Below are positions 16,531 to 24,841 of a stretch of 64,000 bases of DNA, piece after piece; the first letter of the stretch is position 1; each line of letters opens with the position of its first letter. The stretch spans positions 1,696,501 to 1,760,500 of the forward strand of contig NZ_CP050063.1 in NCBI RefSeq assembly GCF_011604685.1, in the 5' to 3' direction. Both the position numbers and the translations under genes were made by a program. Under the pieces are notes generated by a model, which saw nothing but the letters and a program-made list of their open reading frames with translations, did no database searches and was not told the DNA's origin. The stretch is from Spirosoma aureum. GTDB taxonomy: Bacteria > Bacteroidota > Bacteroidia > Cytophagales > Spirosomataceae.

Positions 16531-17003
16531 ATCGGAATGGGAGCGTGTCTGAAATTTGTTGTTTATGGCTCAATAAATGGCAAATTCAGGTGAGCCTAAC
16601 AGATTGTAAAAATACAAAAATAATTTGTCTTTTCCTAGGTCTTTTGGTAAGATTGCCTTAATATACGTAAAATTATTTTATTCCCCAATTTGCCCGATAA
16701 GTAGTGGATTTTAGCGGGTTTATGGTCGATTTACGGCCTATTTTCTGATAGTTGATCATCCAATCAATGACGCTATAAATGACATTTTTTATCGGCTTTT
16801 TTTAGCGGGGGGATTTCTCGAAAAAGTATTATTAGCCGACATGGAATTTGCCGATGATCAGCGCTCATTATTGTGTGTTGATCATAAAACTTAGCGGGAG
16901 GCCCAGGAACAGAACAGGATGCTTCGAACGGTACCCAATCTGACAAAAATAAAGCCAGGTCTCCTGAAGGCCTGGCTTTGTTAGGATGGATTAAAAAACG
17001 CTA
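16531..17003. other. gyrB upstream region with repeated short motifs
   Basis: This 473 bp is AT-rich and has no supported frame. TTAGCGGG occurs three times, at about 16711, 16802 and 16891 (spacing about 90 bp). GTTGATCAT occurs at 16751-16759 and 16877-16885, with a further TGATCA at 16855-16860. The terminator at 16951-16979 belongs to the next gene. The repeated motifs could be a decayed tandem repeat or regulator sites for gyrB. Confidence 0.4.
16951..16979 (-). terminator. terminator after the 134-residue conserved protein gene
   Basis: AAAGCCAGG (16951-16959) pairs with CCTGGCTTT (16971-16979). Read leftward it is followed by ATTTTTG. It lies 25 bp past the stop at 17004. Confidence 0.75.
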
Positions 17004-17408
17004 TTAGTCTTCGGGATAAGGGATATAAACAAAGCCGGCAAAATCGCCATGTACGACAAATAAACAGCAATATTCATCCGGTTGCTTGTAATTCTCTTTC
17101 CACAAATCCAGCGATTCTGCACCAATCAGGGCACGTTGGATGAACTCGTCCAGAAACGATGCTTTATAGTTCCATTGATTGTCGAGCTCAGTGGCCCCAA
17201 TCAATAACTGACCTACCGGAACATCACGGCGTGATGCGACAAAAATCGGAAATTCCGAGAAGCCACGTTTCCTGATCTGGTACGAAGCCTCTTTCAACTG
17301 ATCGGCTACTTTGATGAAATCCGACGATATCACACCCATCAACTCTTTGTTGACATCATACGAATTGGCATCGTCGAGTAGGGTATTTTCGTTGCTATGG
17401 TTAATCAT
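17004..17408 (-). CDS. conserved hypothetical protein, 134 residues
   Basis: I do not recognise a named family. The protein is soluble, acidic and without a signal peptide or membrane segment. It has an N-terminal helical part (DVNKELMGVISSDFIKVADQLKEASYQ) and a mixed part with FPIFVASRRDVPVGQLLIG. The C-terminus (EYCCLFVVHGDFAGFVYIPYPED) ends in a beta-strand-like segment. It is read leftward 107 bp downstream of the alanine dehydrogenase gene, with a repeat element in the gap, and has its own terminator. The steady codon use and clear terminator make it a real gene. The function is unknown. Confidence 0.65.
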   Translation of the reverse strand: MINHSNENTLLDDANSYDVNKELMGVISSDFIKVADQLKEASYQIRKRGFSEFPIFVASRRDVPVGQLLIGATELDNQWNYKASFLDEFIQRALIGAESLDLWKENYKQPDEYCCLFVVHGDFAGFVYIPYPED

Positions 17409-17412
17409 GTTA

Positions 17413-17505
17413 AAAAGTTTTCACCGGGTCGCCGGTGCGGTTTTCAGTTTCAGTACTGTCGCGCCAGTAAGGCTTACCTCCTACAGATGCCTATAAACTG
17501 AAGAC
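17413..17505. repeat. intergenic repeat: CACCGGG..CCGGTG block plus GTTTTCAGTTT inverted repeat
   Basis: The block 17413-17449 is the second copy of the element at 8063-8099. GTTTTCAGTTT (17440-17450) pairs with AAACTGAAGAC (17495-17505) with one mismatch. The element fills the gap between the ald stop and the start of the 134-residue gene, beginning 5 bp upstream of that start codon. Confidence 0.7.
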
Positions 17506-17515
17506 GTTGTAAAAC

Positions 17516-18727
17516 TTAAAATCGGGCTGCCAGCAACAGGTCCAAATCCTTGAAGCGCATGTTGAACTTCCGGGCGATGTAGGCGTTGGTGAGCGTTCCC
17601 TTATGAGCATAAACACCTTTCATGAACCAACGGTTCGCATACATCATCTGCTCAATACCACCCGTAGTACCAGTTTCAAGCAGAAAAGGTAAAAAGATGT
17701 TACTGAGGGCCATGCTGGCCGTGTAGGCGACGCGTGCTGCAATATTGGGTACACAGTAGTGGATGACACCCATGTGCTTAAATGTGGGGTGTTTATGGGT
17801 CGTCATTCGTGAGGTTTCGAAGTTGCCGCCCTGATCGATTGACACGTCGATGATCACAGAACCCGGTTTCATGCGGCTAATCATCTCCTCGGTTACAACA
17901 ATCGGACTTAGGCCATCTTCTGCCCGCATGGCACCAATGACCACATCTGCGCGCTGAATGGCTTCCGCTAGTGTGTCGGAGTCGATAATAGACGTGTAGA
18001 CGTGTTGGCCAACGGAATATTTGAGCCGCTGAAGCTTGTACAGATGCTTGTCGAACACCTTCACGTCGGACCCCATACCCAGGGCCGTCCGGACAGCATA
18101 TTCGGTAACGGTTCCGGCTCCGAGCATCACTACTTTGGTGGGAGGTACTCCCGTAATGCCACCCAGAATAATGCCCCGCCCATTATCGGCGTTGCTCAGG
18201 TATTCACCGGCAATCAACATGACGGTACTGCCTGCAATCTCGCTCATCGAGCGGATAATAAGCATATTGCCGGCCTGATCTTCAATGTATTCATACCCGA
18301 ACGCTGTCAGGTTTTTGTTGTTGATTTTTTCGAAATAACCCCGGTCGTGAGCAGGTAAATTCAGGGCTGAAATAACCGTACTGCCTGATTTTATGTGGTC
18401 GAACTCCGACTCGACGAGTGGTTCAACTTTTAAAATCAGATTGGCCTCATATACTTCCTGGGGTGATTGCGCAACTTGTGCTCCGGCTTCACTGTATTCC
18501 GTATCCGAGAATTTGGCTTTTTCGCCAGCTCCTTTTTCAACGATTACATTGTGGCCGTTACGGACCAGAATGGCCACGGCTTCGGGCGTGAGTGCGATAC
18601 GGTTCTCCTGAAGTGATACTTCTTTCGGCAGACCGATAAGTAAACCGTTCCGACTGGTCTTTACGGCCATCGGAGCTTCTTTGGGATATAAGGCTGTTTG
18701 CTTAGCCAATTCCTCGAATCCAGTCAC
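17516..18727 (-). CDS. ald: alanine dehydrogenase
   Basis: This 403-residue enzyme oxidizes L-alanine to pyruvate with NAD+. The AlaDH/PNT N-terminal domain opens with IGLPKEVSLQENRIALTPEA and includes a Lys-containing VIVEKGAGE segment. The NAD-binding Rossmann motif is VMLGAGTVTEYAVRTALGMG, followed by VFDKHLYKL. The late IIDVSIDQGGNFETS and VIHYCVPNIAARV match Ald. Bacterial Ald is usually near 370 residues. Here a 20-residue N-terminal extension (MTGFEELAKQTALYPKEAPM) precedes MAVKTSRNG, where translation could instead begin. That N-terminal extension is seen in Bacteroidota homologues as far as I recall. Transcription probably continues from tsaE, which lies 65 bp upstream. Confidence 0.9.
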   Translation of the reverse strand: MTGFEELAKQTALYPKEAPMAVKTSRNGLLIGLPKEVSLQENRIALTPEAVAILVRNGHNVIVEKGAGEKAKFSDTEYSEAGAQVAQSPQEVYEANLILKVEPLVESEFDHIKSGSTVISALNLPAHDRGYFEKINNKNLTAFGYEYIEDQAGNMLIIRSMSEIAGSTVMLIAGEYLSNADNGRGIILGGITGVPPTKVVMLGAGTVTEYAVRTALGMGSDVKVFDKHLYKLQRLKYSVGQHVYTSIIDSDTLAEAIQRADVVIGAMRAEDGLSPIVVTEEMISRMKPGSVIIDVSIDQGGNFETSRMTTHKHPTFKHMGVIHYCVPNIAARVAYTASMALSNIFLPFLLETGTTGGIEQMMYANRWFMKGVYAHKGTLTNAYIARKFNMRFKDLDLLLAARF

Positions 18728-18736
18728 TTGCTAATC

Positions 18737-18793
18737 GTTTTCAGTTTTCGGTAGATAGAAACATGAATAGGTACAAGCCTACCCTTCGAAAAC
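18737..18793. repeat. partial GTTTTCAGTTTTCG inverted repeat
   Basis: GTTTTCAGTTTTCG (18737-18750) faces CGAAAAC (18787-18793), giving a 7-bp arm GTTTTCG/CGAAAAC. CTACC at 18779-18783 also pairs with GGTAG at 18750-18754. It lies in the 65 bp tsaE-ald gap and is a weak member of the GTTTTCAGTTT family. Confidence 0.45.
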
Positions 18794-19242
18794 TAGTCAA
18801 CTGATAAAGTTTCCACCGTTCGGCGGCCGACATGATCGGCTGAAAGATGGATCTGATAGTAGGTGGCAGGCCACAGCGATTCGATGCGTTCCGGCCACTC
18901 AATGAAACAATAATCACCTGAATCAAAATACTCTTCGATACCAATGTCCAGCGCTTCGGCTTCATTGCGGAGTCGGTAGCAATCGAAGTGATAGACCGAC
19001 CTGCCTTCGTGCGTTGTATACTCGTTAACAATCGAAAAGGTTGGACTTTGTACCATACTGACGACACCTAATGCCCGGCAAAGTGCTTTAATCAGTGTTG
19101 TTTTACCAGCACCCATCTCGCCTTCAAACAGCCATACCGAATACTTTCGTCCTTCGGCCAGTAATTGATGAGCAACCGTATCTAATTCGTCGAGTCGATG
19201 AAAGTGTAACGTCATAATCCGGCATTGATCTGGATTAGTCAA
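18793..19242 (-). CDS. tsaE: tRNA threonylcarbamoyladenosine biosynthesis ATPase TsaE
   Basis: This 149-residue ATPase is needed with TsaB and TsaD to form t6A37 in ANN-decoding tRNAs. The P-loop FEGEMGAGKTTLIKALC (about 39-55) is the family signature. It is followed by VQSPTFSIVNEY, the conserved VYHFDCYRLRNEAEALDIG and the terminal FIEWPERI. Length is normal. The ATG at 19215 (MTLHF) is an alternative start that removes nine residues. A TATCTTTG box lies 71 nt upstream. It heads a short leftward run with ald. Confidence 0.9.
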   Translation of the reverse strand: MTNPDQCRIMTLHFHRLDELDTVAHQLLAEGRKYSVWLFEGEMGAGKTTLIKALCRALGVVSMVQSPTFSIVNEYTTHEGRSVYHFDCYRLRNEAEALDIGIEEYFDSGDYCFIEWPERIESLWPATYYQIHLSADHVGRRTVETLSVD

Positions 19243-19312
19243 TTTAGCCCAAGTCAGTTAGGGTCGAGTCAATACGAAATGAATCAACCCGTATCCAGAA
19301 ACTAACAGCCTG

Positions 19313-19320
19313 CAAAGATA
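19313..19320 (-). promoter_or_regulatory. putative Bacteroidota -7 box upstream of tsaE
   Basis: Read leftward, TATCTTTG matches the Bacteroidota -7 consensus TAnnTTTG. No TTTG is found at the expected -33 spacing, so this is a partial match. Confidence 0.4.
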
Positions 19321-19524
19321 CAGATTTTTAGGAGGTCCACTCTTTTCGCATTGGTTTACTTAATAGCTTCTTAGCTTCCGGGTCGTTTCAGGGGTTAGTG
19401 ATGCATCTCAACACTATTTCTGGAGCCCTTGACCCCCCATTGCCAGAAAGCTGTTTAAGCAATGTCCGATGATTGGGCTGGGCGGATAAAAATTTCCATA
19501 AACCGGGATTCTAGCGACAAAAAA

Positions 19525-19563
19525 AGTGGGCAGCCGAACACCTTTATTTGTTCACTGCCCACT
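19525..19563 (-). terminator. rho-independent terminator after susD
   Basis: AGTGGGCAG (19525-19533) pairs with CTGCCCACT (19555-19563). Leftward it is followed by TTTTTTTGTC, 18 bp past the susD stop. Confidence 0.8.
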
Positions 19564-19581
19564 GGTGCTGCTTATATGAAA

Positions 19582-21288
19582 TTAATAGCCAGGATTCTGT
19601 TTTAGTGTTTCCTTGCCACTAATCTTACTATTCAAAATCTCCTGCAATGGAATCGGGTAATATTCGTGCTTTCCTTTTGAGAAGGAGGCTCCGTTAAAAT
19701 ACGTGCGTAATCTGGCCTCTTTCGCCATATACGCATTCAGAGTCTGATCAGCTATACCCCAGCGCACGAGATCAAAGAAGCGGTGACCTTCCATGCCAAA
19801 TTCCAGTCTATGCTCGAACCGTACGGCCGTGCGGGCTGCGGCTTTATCGGCCCAGGGGGTCGTATACTGGCTAATGACATAATTAGCCGCTGGCTTACCG
19901 TCATCCAGTTTCACAAAACCATCGGGATTAGCAGCCCGTTTCCGGATCACGTTGACGTATTCCCTGGCTTTTTCGAGGCTTCCTACTTCAATTTCACACT
20001 CAGCCAGCCAGAGGTATACGTGCGATAAACGGATCATCCGGTAATTATTGGCGTTCAGACGCGAATTGCTGGCGAAGGTGTTCGTGCCGACATCTGTCTT
20101 ATAGAATAAGTGCTTTTTGCCTTCATAAGGGCCGCCATTGCCCTGGTCGCGTACCCACGACTTTCCAGGCATTATTCCCCAATCGAGAAATGGAATGCCG
20201 CGTCGGCCAACTGTCCAGTCCAGACGTGGGTCAAGTGTACCCGCGTAAGGTGTGAACGGCTGTGTCGACTCAATGCCCTGATCGCTTATTACATCCGAAT
20301 CATTGAACGTTGCGGGCATTGGCAAGCCATTGGCGTCGGTTTTGAACGCATTGACCAGGTTCTGTGCGGGCTGGAAAAAGCCACAGCAGGTGGTCGGACC
20401 GGCATACGGGTAGTTCAGCACAGCTCCATTGTTGCCGTTTTCACCTGTACCGTCATTAACCGAATACTGAATCTCAAAAATTGACTCCGAATTATTATTC
20501 GTTACCGTCTTGAAATTATCATGGTACCTGTCCATCAGCTTGTACTTCCCGCTGGCAAGAACGGCTTCCAGCAACGGTTTGGCCTCTGCCCATTTCTGCT
20601 GAAAAACATAGGCTTTAGCCAACAAGGCTGCGGCAGCCCATTTGGTTACCCGACCTTTCTGCGACTGTACTTCGGGCAGATTGTCGTAAGCAAATTTCAG
20701 ATCATCAACAATATTGGGCCATATGTCTTTGTCATTAGGCACTTTCGTACTGTTCAGATCGAGCGGATTATAGATTTTTTCATCGATGTAGGGTACCATG
20801 TTGAACATTTTTTTCGCTTCAAAATGGTAATGACCCCGCAGACAGCGTGCCTGGGCAATCGCCTGGGTCTTCTCGTCATTGCTCATGTCGGTTGCTTTGG
20901 CAACGGCCTGGATCACATCATTCGAGCGGGCTACACCATCGTATACAACCCGCCACTTACCCCGGAAGTAGGTGTTGTCGGGCTGAATGTTTTTGTATTC
21001 GATGTAGCCTGCTTCCGGCTGATCGCCTGAGGTAGATCCTTTGTAAGCATCATCAGCAGCTATACTGCCATAAACCCAGTTGTCGGCCGAGCTATGGTAC
21101 GATGTTCCGCCGGAACCCCAACCGTCCAGTAACGAGTAGGCTCCCGTAAGCAGATAGCCGACGCCAACACGGTTATAAAAGTTTTCGGCACCTAGTACAG
21201 CCTTGGGTTGTACGTCAAGGAAAGACTCTTTACAGCCTGTAACAAAGCCAATTGTTAACAGACAGGCTAATACAGTTATTTTTTTCAT
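19582..21288 (-). CDS. SusD/RagB family outer-membrane lipoprotein
   Basis: This 568-residue lipoprotein has the signal MKKITVLACLLTIGFVTGC, then KESFLDVQPKAVLGAENFYN, the usual SusD opening. The TPR-like core includes RFIRG-type segments (ARCLRGHYHFEAKKMFN, WAAAALLAKAYVFQQKW). The C-terminal block has VRFEHRLEFGMEGHRFFDLVRWG and the ending KETLKQNPGY. SusD proteins cap SusC barrels and bind ligand, usually glycans. It lies 27 bp after its SusC partner and ends with a strong terminator. No glycoside hydrolase or other enzyme is attached, so the substrate is unknown. Confidence 0.92.
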   Translation of the reverse strand: MKKITVLACLLTIGFVTGCKESFLDVQPKAVLGAENFYNRVGVGYLLTGAYSLLDGWGSGGTSYHSSADNWVYGSIAADDAYKGSTSGDQPEAGYIEYKNIQPDNTYFRGKWRVVYDGVARSNDVIQAVAKATDMSNDEKTQAIAQARCLRGHYHFEAKKMFNMVPYIDEKIYNPLDLNSTKVPNDKDIWPNIVDDLKFAYDNLPEVQSQKGRVTKWAAAALLAKAYVFQQKWAEAKPLLEAVLASGKYKLMDRYHDNFKTVTNNNSESIFEIQYSVNDGTGENGNNGAVLNYPYAGPTTCCGFFQPAQNLVNAFKTDANGLPMPATFNDSDVISDQGIESTQPFTPYAGTLDPRLDWTVGRRGIPFLDWGIMPGKSWVRDQGNGGPYEGKKHLFYKTDVGTNTFASNSRLNANNYRMIRLSHVYLWLAECEIEVGSLEKAREYVNVIRKRAANPDGFVKLDDGKPAANYVISQYTTPWADKAAARTAVRFEHRLEFGMEGHRFFDLVRWGIADQTLNAYMAKEARLRTYFNGASFSKGKHEYYPIPLQEILNSKISGKETLKQNPGY

Positions 21289-21315
21289 GATGTAAGATCA
21301 GATTAAGTCAAGGGA

Positions 21316-24300
21316 TTAGAACGCCAGATTTAGGCCCACAAGCAGGGTTTTGGCAACCGGATAAGCCGCTTCATCCACACCAATGTGCCGGTCGTTGCCG
21401 GTACCTCCTGAATCACGCAGGTTGATTTCAGGGTCCAGCCCCGTGTACTTAGTTGCCGTCAGCAGATTCTGACCTTGTACATAAATAGTCGCATTGCTTA
21501 CCCCTAACCGGCTCATCAACGTGCGGGGCAGGTTGTAGGACAACTGAACGTTTTTGAGCCGCAGGTAACCACCCGGTTCCAGATAATAGGTAGATGGGTT
21601 GGAGCTTATCGCGTCATTCGAGCGCAGGATTGGCAGTTTAGCGTCCGTTTTGCCTGGCTTCCAGGACTCATAGTACATGCGCGTGCTGCGGTTACCCCCA
21701 AATGTCGGGAAGTCAGTCCAGTAGCGAACGTAATTGAAGATTTGATTGCCCTGTACGCCCTGGCCAAACAGCGTCAGATTGAAGTTTTTATAGCCAATAT
21801 TTACGTTCAGGCCATAGCTGAAGTTGGGGTGTGGGCTACCAATAATTGTCCGGTCGCTGGCATTGACTTTTCCATCGCCGTTTACGTCCCTGAAAATGAA
21901 TTCACCCGCTTTGTTGTAATTGTTTGTTCCATCGGCATTGGCGAAGGCTGGCGGAGCTGCTTTGGCCTGCTCATCCGATTGGAAAATCCCGTCGATGACA
22001 TACCCAAAGAACGACGAAATCGGGTAGCCTGCCTGCGTTACGGTCATGGCCGGAATGCGGGGTGTAAAACCGAAATATTGAGTTGACTGATTTCCATCGG
22101 TCTTCGTGACCACATTTCGGTAAGTCGAGATATTCGCACCCAGGCTATAGGTTAGCTCACCGCCCAGTGCCCGACCATTATAGTTCAGGCCCAGCTCAAT
22201 GCCTTTATTTGTGAATTCGGCAATGTTCTGAAATGGGTTGGTGGCAACGCCCTGCGTCGATTGAACTTCTACCGGGAACAACGCATTGGTGGTTTTGCGA
22301 TTGAACCAGTCGAATGTCAGATCAACTTTGCCTTTAAACAGCGACGCATCCAGGCCAAAGTCAACGGAGGTTGTTGTTTCCCATTTCGCGTTGGCATTGC
22401 CAAACTGATCGAGCTGATAACCCTGAATCGATGACGTTCGGGAGCCATTTAAATCATAGAACGAATTGGTTGGATTCGTGGCGTAAATCAGGAACGGGTT
22501 GTAGTTACCAATTTCCTGATTACCGGTTTGCCCGTAGGCTGCCCGTAACTTGAGGTCATCGATCCAGCCAGCTGTTGGGGCCATGAAAGACTCTTTCGAC
22601 ACGCGCCAGCCCGCTGAGAGTGCCGGGAAATAAGCTACGCGGTTTGCTGCCGAAAAGCGCGAAGAACGGTCCCGACGCAGTGTACCATCAATGAGGTATT
22701 TGTCGAAGAAAGCCAGGTTTACTTTGGCAAACTCCGAGGCTAGCCGCCAGTCTGATGCGCCGTTGGTGTTGGTCGATGTACCGGCATTACCGGCATCTAA
22801 ATACCGGTTCTCCATACCATCGTCGGCAAACCGGCTTCGGTCGCCCCGCAGAAACTCGAAGTAATTTTTGATAGACTCCGTTCCGGCAATGACATTATAC
22901 CGAATGTTGCTGCCAATTTCGCCGTTGTAGGTCAGGGTATTATACCATGTCCAGGTGTAGCCGAACTCGTTCCGGGCGAACATGCTGTTGGCTCCTGCCG
23001 ATTCAGACGATTCAACGTCGCGCGGTGTATAAACGCGAACATTGAGCGTATTATAATCAACCCCAAAACTGGTTTTTGCCGTTAAGCCTTTCAGAATATC
23101 AACTTCGGCATAAACGTTACCGAACAACTTCATCTCTTTGTTGACGTTGTCCTTGTTGCGATAGAGCAAGGCCACTGGATTACGAGCGTTGTCGAGGTCA
23201 CCCCCTTTGGTACCCGCAAAATTTCCGGCTACGTCATACACCGGAATGATCGGCTGTATCCGGAAGGCCATTGAGATGGCGTTGCTTTCGTTGTTATTGG
23301 CTGTGGCACTTTGGGTTGAATTACCGCCCCCAACGCGTTCTCCGTAAGCAATCTGGACGTTTTCACCCACCCGAAAGCGCTTGTTTACGTTGAATTCTGT
23401 ATTTGCCCGTACCGAATACCGCTTATAGCCAGTGTATTTCAGGATGCCCTGCTGGTTGAAATAGTTCACCGACATGGCATACCGACCACTTTCGTTGCCA
23501 CCCGATACGCCTAACTGGTGATTTTGAATGGGGGCAGGATCGAAAATTTCGTCGAACCAATCGGTTCCCTGTTTGTTCGCTTTGGTGATCAGGAATTTAG
23601 TTTTGCGAAAGTCGGCCCCGTCGATATCACTTGAGTAGTTGACATAACTACCATCTGGATTTTGTGCCAGGCGAGGATCGTTTGCGGCAGCACCATCCGG
23701 AAAGATATAATCTGGCAGAACAGGCGTAGTACCGCTCCCAAACTGAGCATTTTTGGGATAAATCAAACCACTCTGGCCGGCATTAGGCGTTGCTACACCA
23801 TTGACGAGTGTATTGGCCGAATTGATACGGGACTCCCATAAAAGATCAGCGTATTGCTGGGTATTCAGTAGACTCAATGTTTTGCCGGGGCGCTGCGTGC
23901 CATAATACACATCGTAGGTGAACTTCGGTTTTCCCGCTTTCCCTTTTTTTGTCGTAATGATAACAACGCCATTACCGGCTCGTGAACCATAAATCGAAGC
24001 TGCCGATGCATCTTTCAGCACCTGAATTGATTCAACATCGTTTGGGTTGATGGTGTTGTTAGTCCCTTTTGTAGGTACGCCGTCAATGATGTAGAGCGGG
24101 GAGTTGTCGTTCAGTGTGCCAAAGCCGCGAATACGCACCATTACGCTACCTCCCGGTGAATTGTCGTTTCCGACCTGAACGCCGGCTACGCGCCCCTGCA
24201 ATGCCTGCGAAACGTTTGTAACCGGCACTTTAAGTGCTTCCTTTACATCGACGGTTGCAACCGCCCCGGTAATGTCGCGTTTGGCCTGAGCGCCATACCC

Positions 24301-24648
24301 GGTTACGATAACTTCATTCAGTGTTTTAACATCGGGAGCCAGCGTAACATTGAGTTCCGTTTGATTTCCAATGGTAATTTCCTGGGCTGTGTAGCCAATG
24401 GCAGAAATGGTCAGTGTGTTACGGCCTGTCGGTACTGTTAATGTAAATCGTCCTTCGGCATTCGTAACCATACCGATTTGCGTACCCTTAATGACGACAT
24501 TCGCTCCAGGCAGTGGATTGTTGTCGTTGCCGTCGGCAATACGGCCACTAATTTTACGATCCTGGGCGAAGGCCCCTTCGCACAAAAGCCAGCAAAGCAA
24601 TGCCAGCGGCCATGTGCGATGCACATTGCGTAGAAGTTGGTTAATCAT
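21316..24648 (-). CDS. SusC/RagA family TonB-linked outer-membrane protein
   Basis: This 1110-residue TonB-dependent porin has a signal peptide ending GAFAQ (about 28) and a CarboxypepD_reg-like domain (about 32-112: ISGRIADGNDNNPLPGANV). The SusC-type plug (about 115-230) has the linker NEVIVTGYGAQAKRDITGAV, SPLYIIDGVP and DASAASIYGSRAGNGVVIITTKKGK. A long 22-strand-type barrel follows. It is the partner of the downstream SusD (27 bp gap). A long imperfect inverted repeat (24654-24735) ends 6 bp upstream of the start codon and would fold in the mRNA leader. Confidence 0.93.
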   Translation of the reverse strand: MINQLLRNVHRTWPLALLCWLLCEGAFAQDRKISGRIADGNDNNPLPGANVVIKGTQIGMVTNAEGRFTLTVPTGRNTLTISAIGYTAQEITIGNQTELNVTLAPDVKTLNEVIVTGYGAQAKRDITGAVATVDVKEALKVPVTNVSQALQGRVAGVQVGNDNSPGGSVMVRIRGFGTLNDNSPLYIIDGVPTKGTNNTINPNDVESIQVLKDASAASIYGSRAGNGVVIITTKKGKAGKPKFTYDVYYGTQRPGKTLSLLNTQQYADLLWESRINSANTLVNGVATPNAGQSGLIYPKNAQFGSGTTPVLPDYIFPDGAAANDPRLAQNPDGSYVNYSSDIDGADFRKTKFLITKANKQGTDWFDEIFDPAPIQNHQLGVSGGNESGRYAMSVNYFNQQGILKYTGYKRYSVRANTEFNVNKRFRVGENVQIAYGERVGGGNSTQSATANNNESNAISMAFRIQPIIPVYDVAGNFAGTKGGDLDNARNPVALLYRNKDNVNKEMKLFGNVYAEVDILKGLTAKTSFGVDYNTLNVRVYTPRDVESSESAGANSMFARNEFGYTWTWYNTLTYNGEIGSNIRYNVIAGTESIKNYFEFLRGDRSRFADDGMENRYLDAGNAGTSTNTNGASDWRLASEFAKVNLAFFDKYLIDGTLRRDRSSRFSAANRVAYFPALSAGWRVSKESFMAPTAGWIDDLKLRAAYGQTGNQEIGNYNPFLIYATNPTNSFYDLNGSRTSSIQGYQLDQFGNANAKWETTTSVDFGLDASLFKGKVDLTFDWFNRKTTNALFPVEVQSTQGVATNPFQNIAEFTNKGIELGLNYNGRALGGELTYSLGANISTYRNVVTKTDGNQSTQYFGFTPRIPAMTVTQAGYPISSFFGYVIDGIFQSDEQAKAAPPAFANADGTNNYNKAGEFIFRDVNGDGKVNASDRTIIGSPHPNFSYGLNVNIGYKNFNLTLFGQGVQGNQIFNYVRYWTDFPTFGGNRSTRMYYESWKPGKTDAKLPILRSNDAISSNPSTYYLEPGGYLRLKNVQLSYNLPRTLMSRLGVSNATIYVQGQNLLTATKYTGLDPEINLRDSGGTGNDRHIGVDEAAYPVAKTLLVGLNLAF

Positions 24649-24653
24649 GAGAT

Positions 24654-24735
24654 CTTAATTAGAATAGGTAATATGATCGAGAGAAGTACATGAGTACTAA
24701 TGCTTAAAGTATTTCTTCGATTAATTCTAATTAAG
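24654..24735 (-). promoter_or_regulatory. long inverted repeat in the susC leader
   Basis: CTTAATTAGAAT (24654-24665) is an exact reverse complement of ATTCTAATTAAG (24724-24735). Inside it, ATCGAGAGAAGTAC and GTATTTCTTCGAT are near-complements. The structure ends 6 nt before the susC ATG and could mask translation initiation or act as an operator. Confidence 0.5.
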
Positions 24736-24771
24736 CTTACTTTAATTTTATTGAAAATATTTTTACCCATT

Positions 24772-24806
24772 AAAAATCCCGGCTTTTCTACAAGGCCGGG
24801 ATTTTT
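24772..24806. terminator. bidirectional-looking terminator after the phosphohexomutase gene
   Basis: AAAAATCCCGGC (24772-24783) pairs with GCCGGGATTTTT (24795-24806), with A-runs and T-runs on both sides. It lies 36 bp past the mutase stop codon. Confidence 0.85.
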
Positions 24807-24841
24807 TATATTTTTTTAAAATAAGTATAATTACAGGCAAA

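Larger units (their letters stand above)
19243..19581. other. intergenic region: tsaE promoter and susD terminator
   Basis: This 339 bp separates tsaE from the leftward susD. It holds the -7 box at 19313-19320 and the terminator at 19525-19563. The rest shows no supported frame or repeat. Confidence 0.5.
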
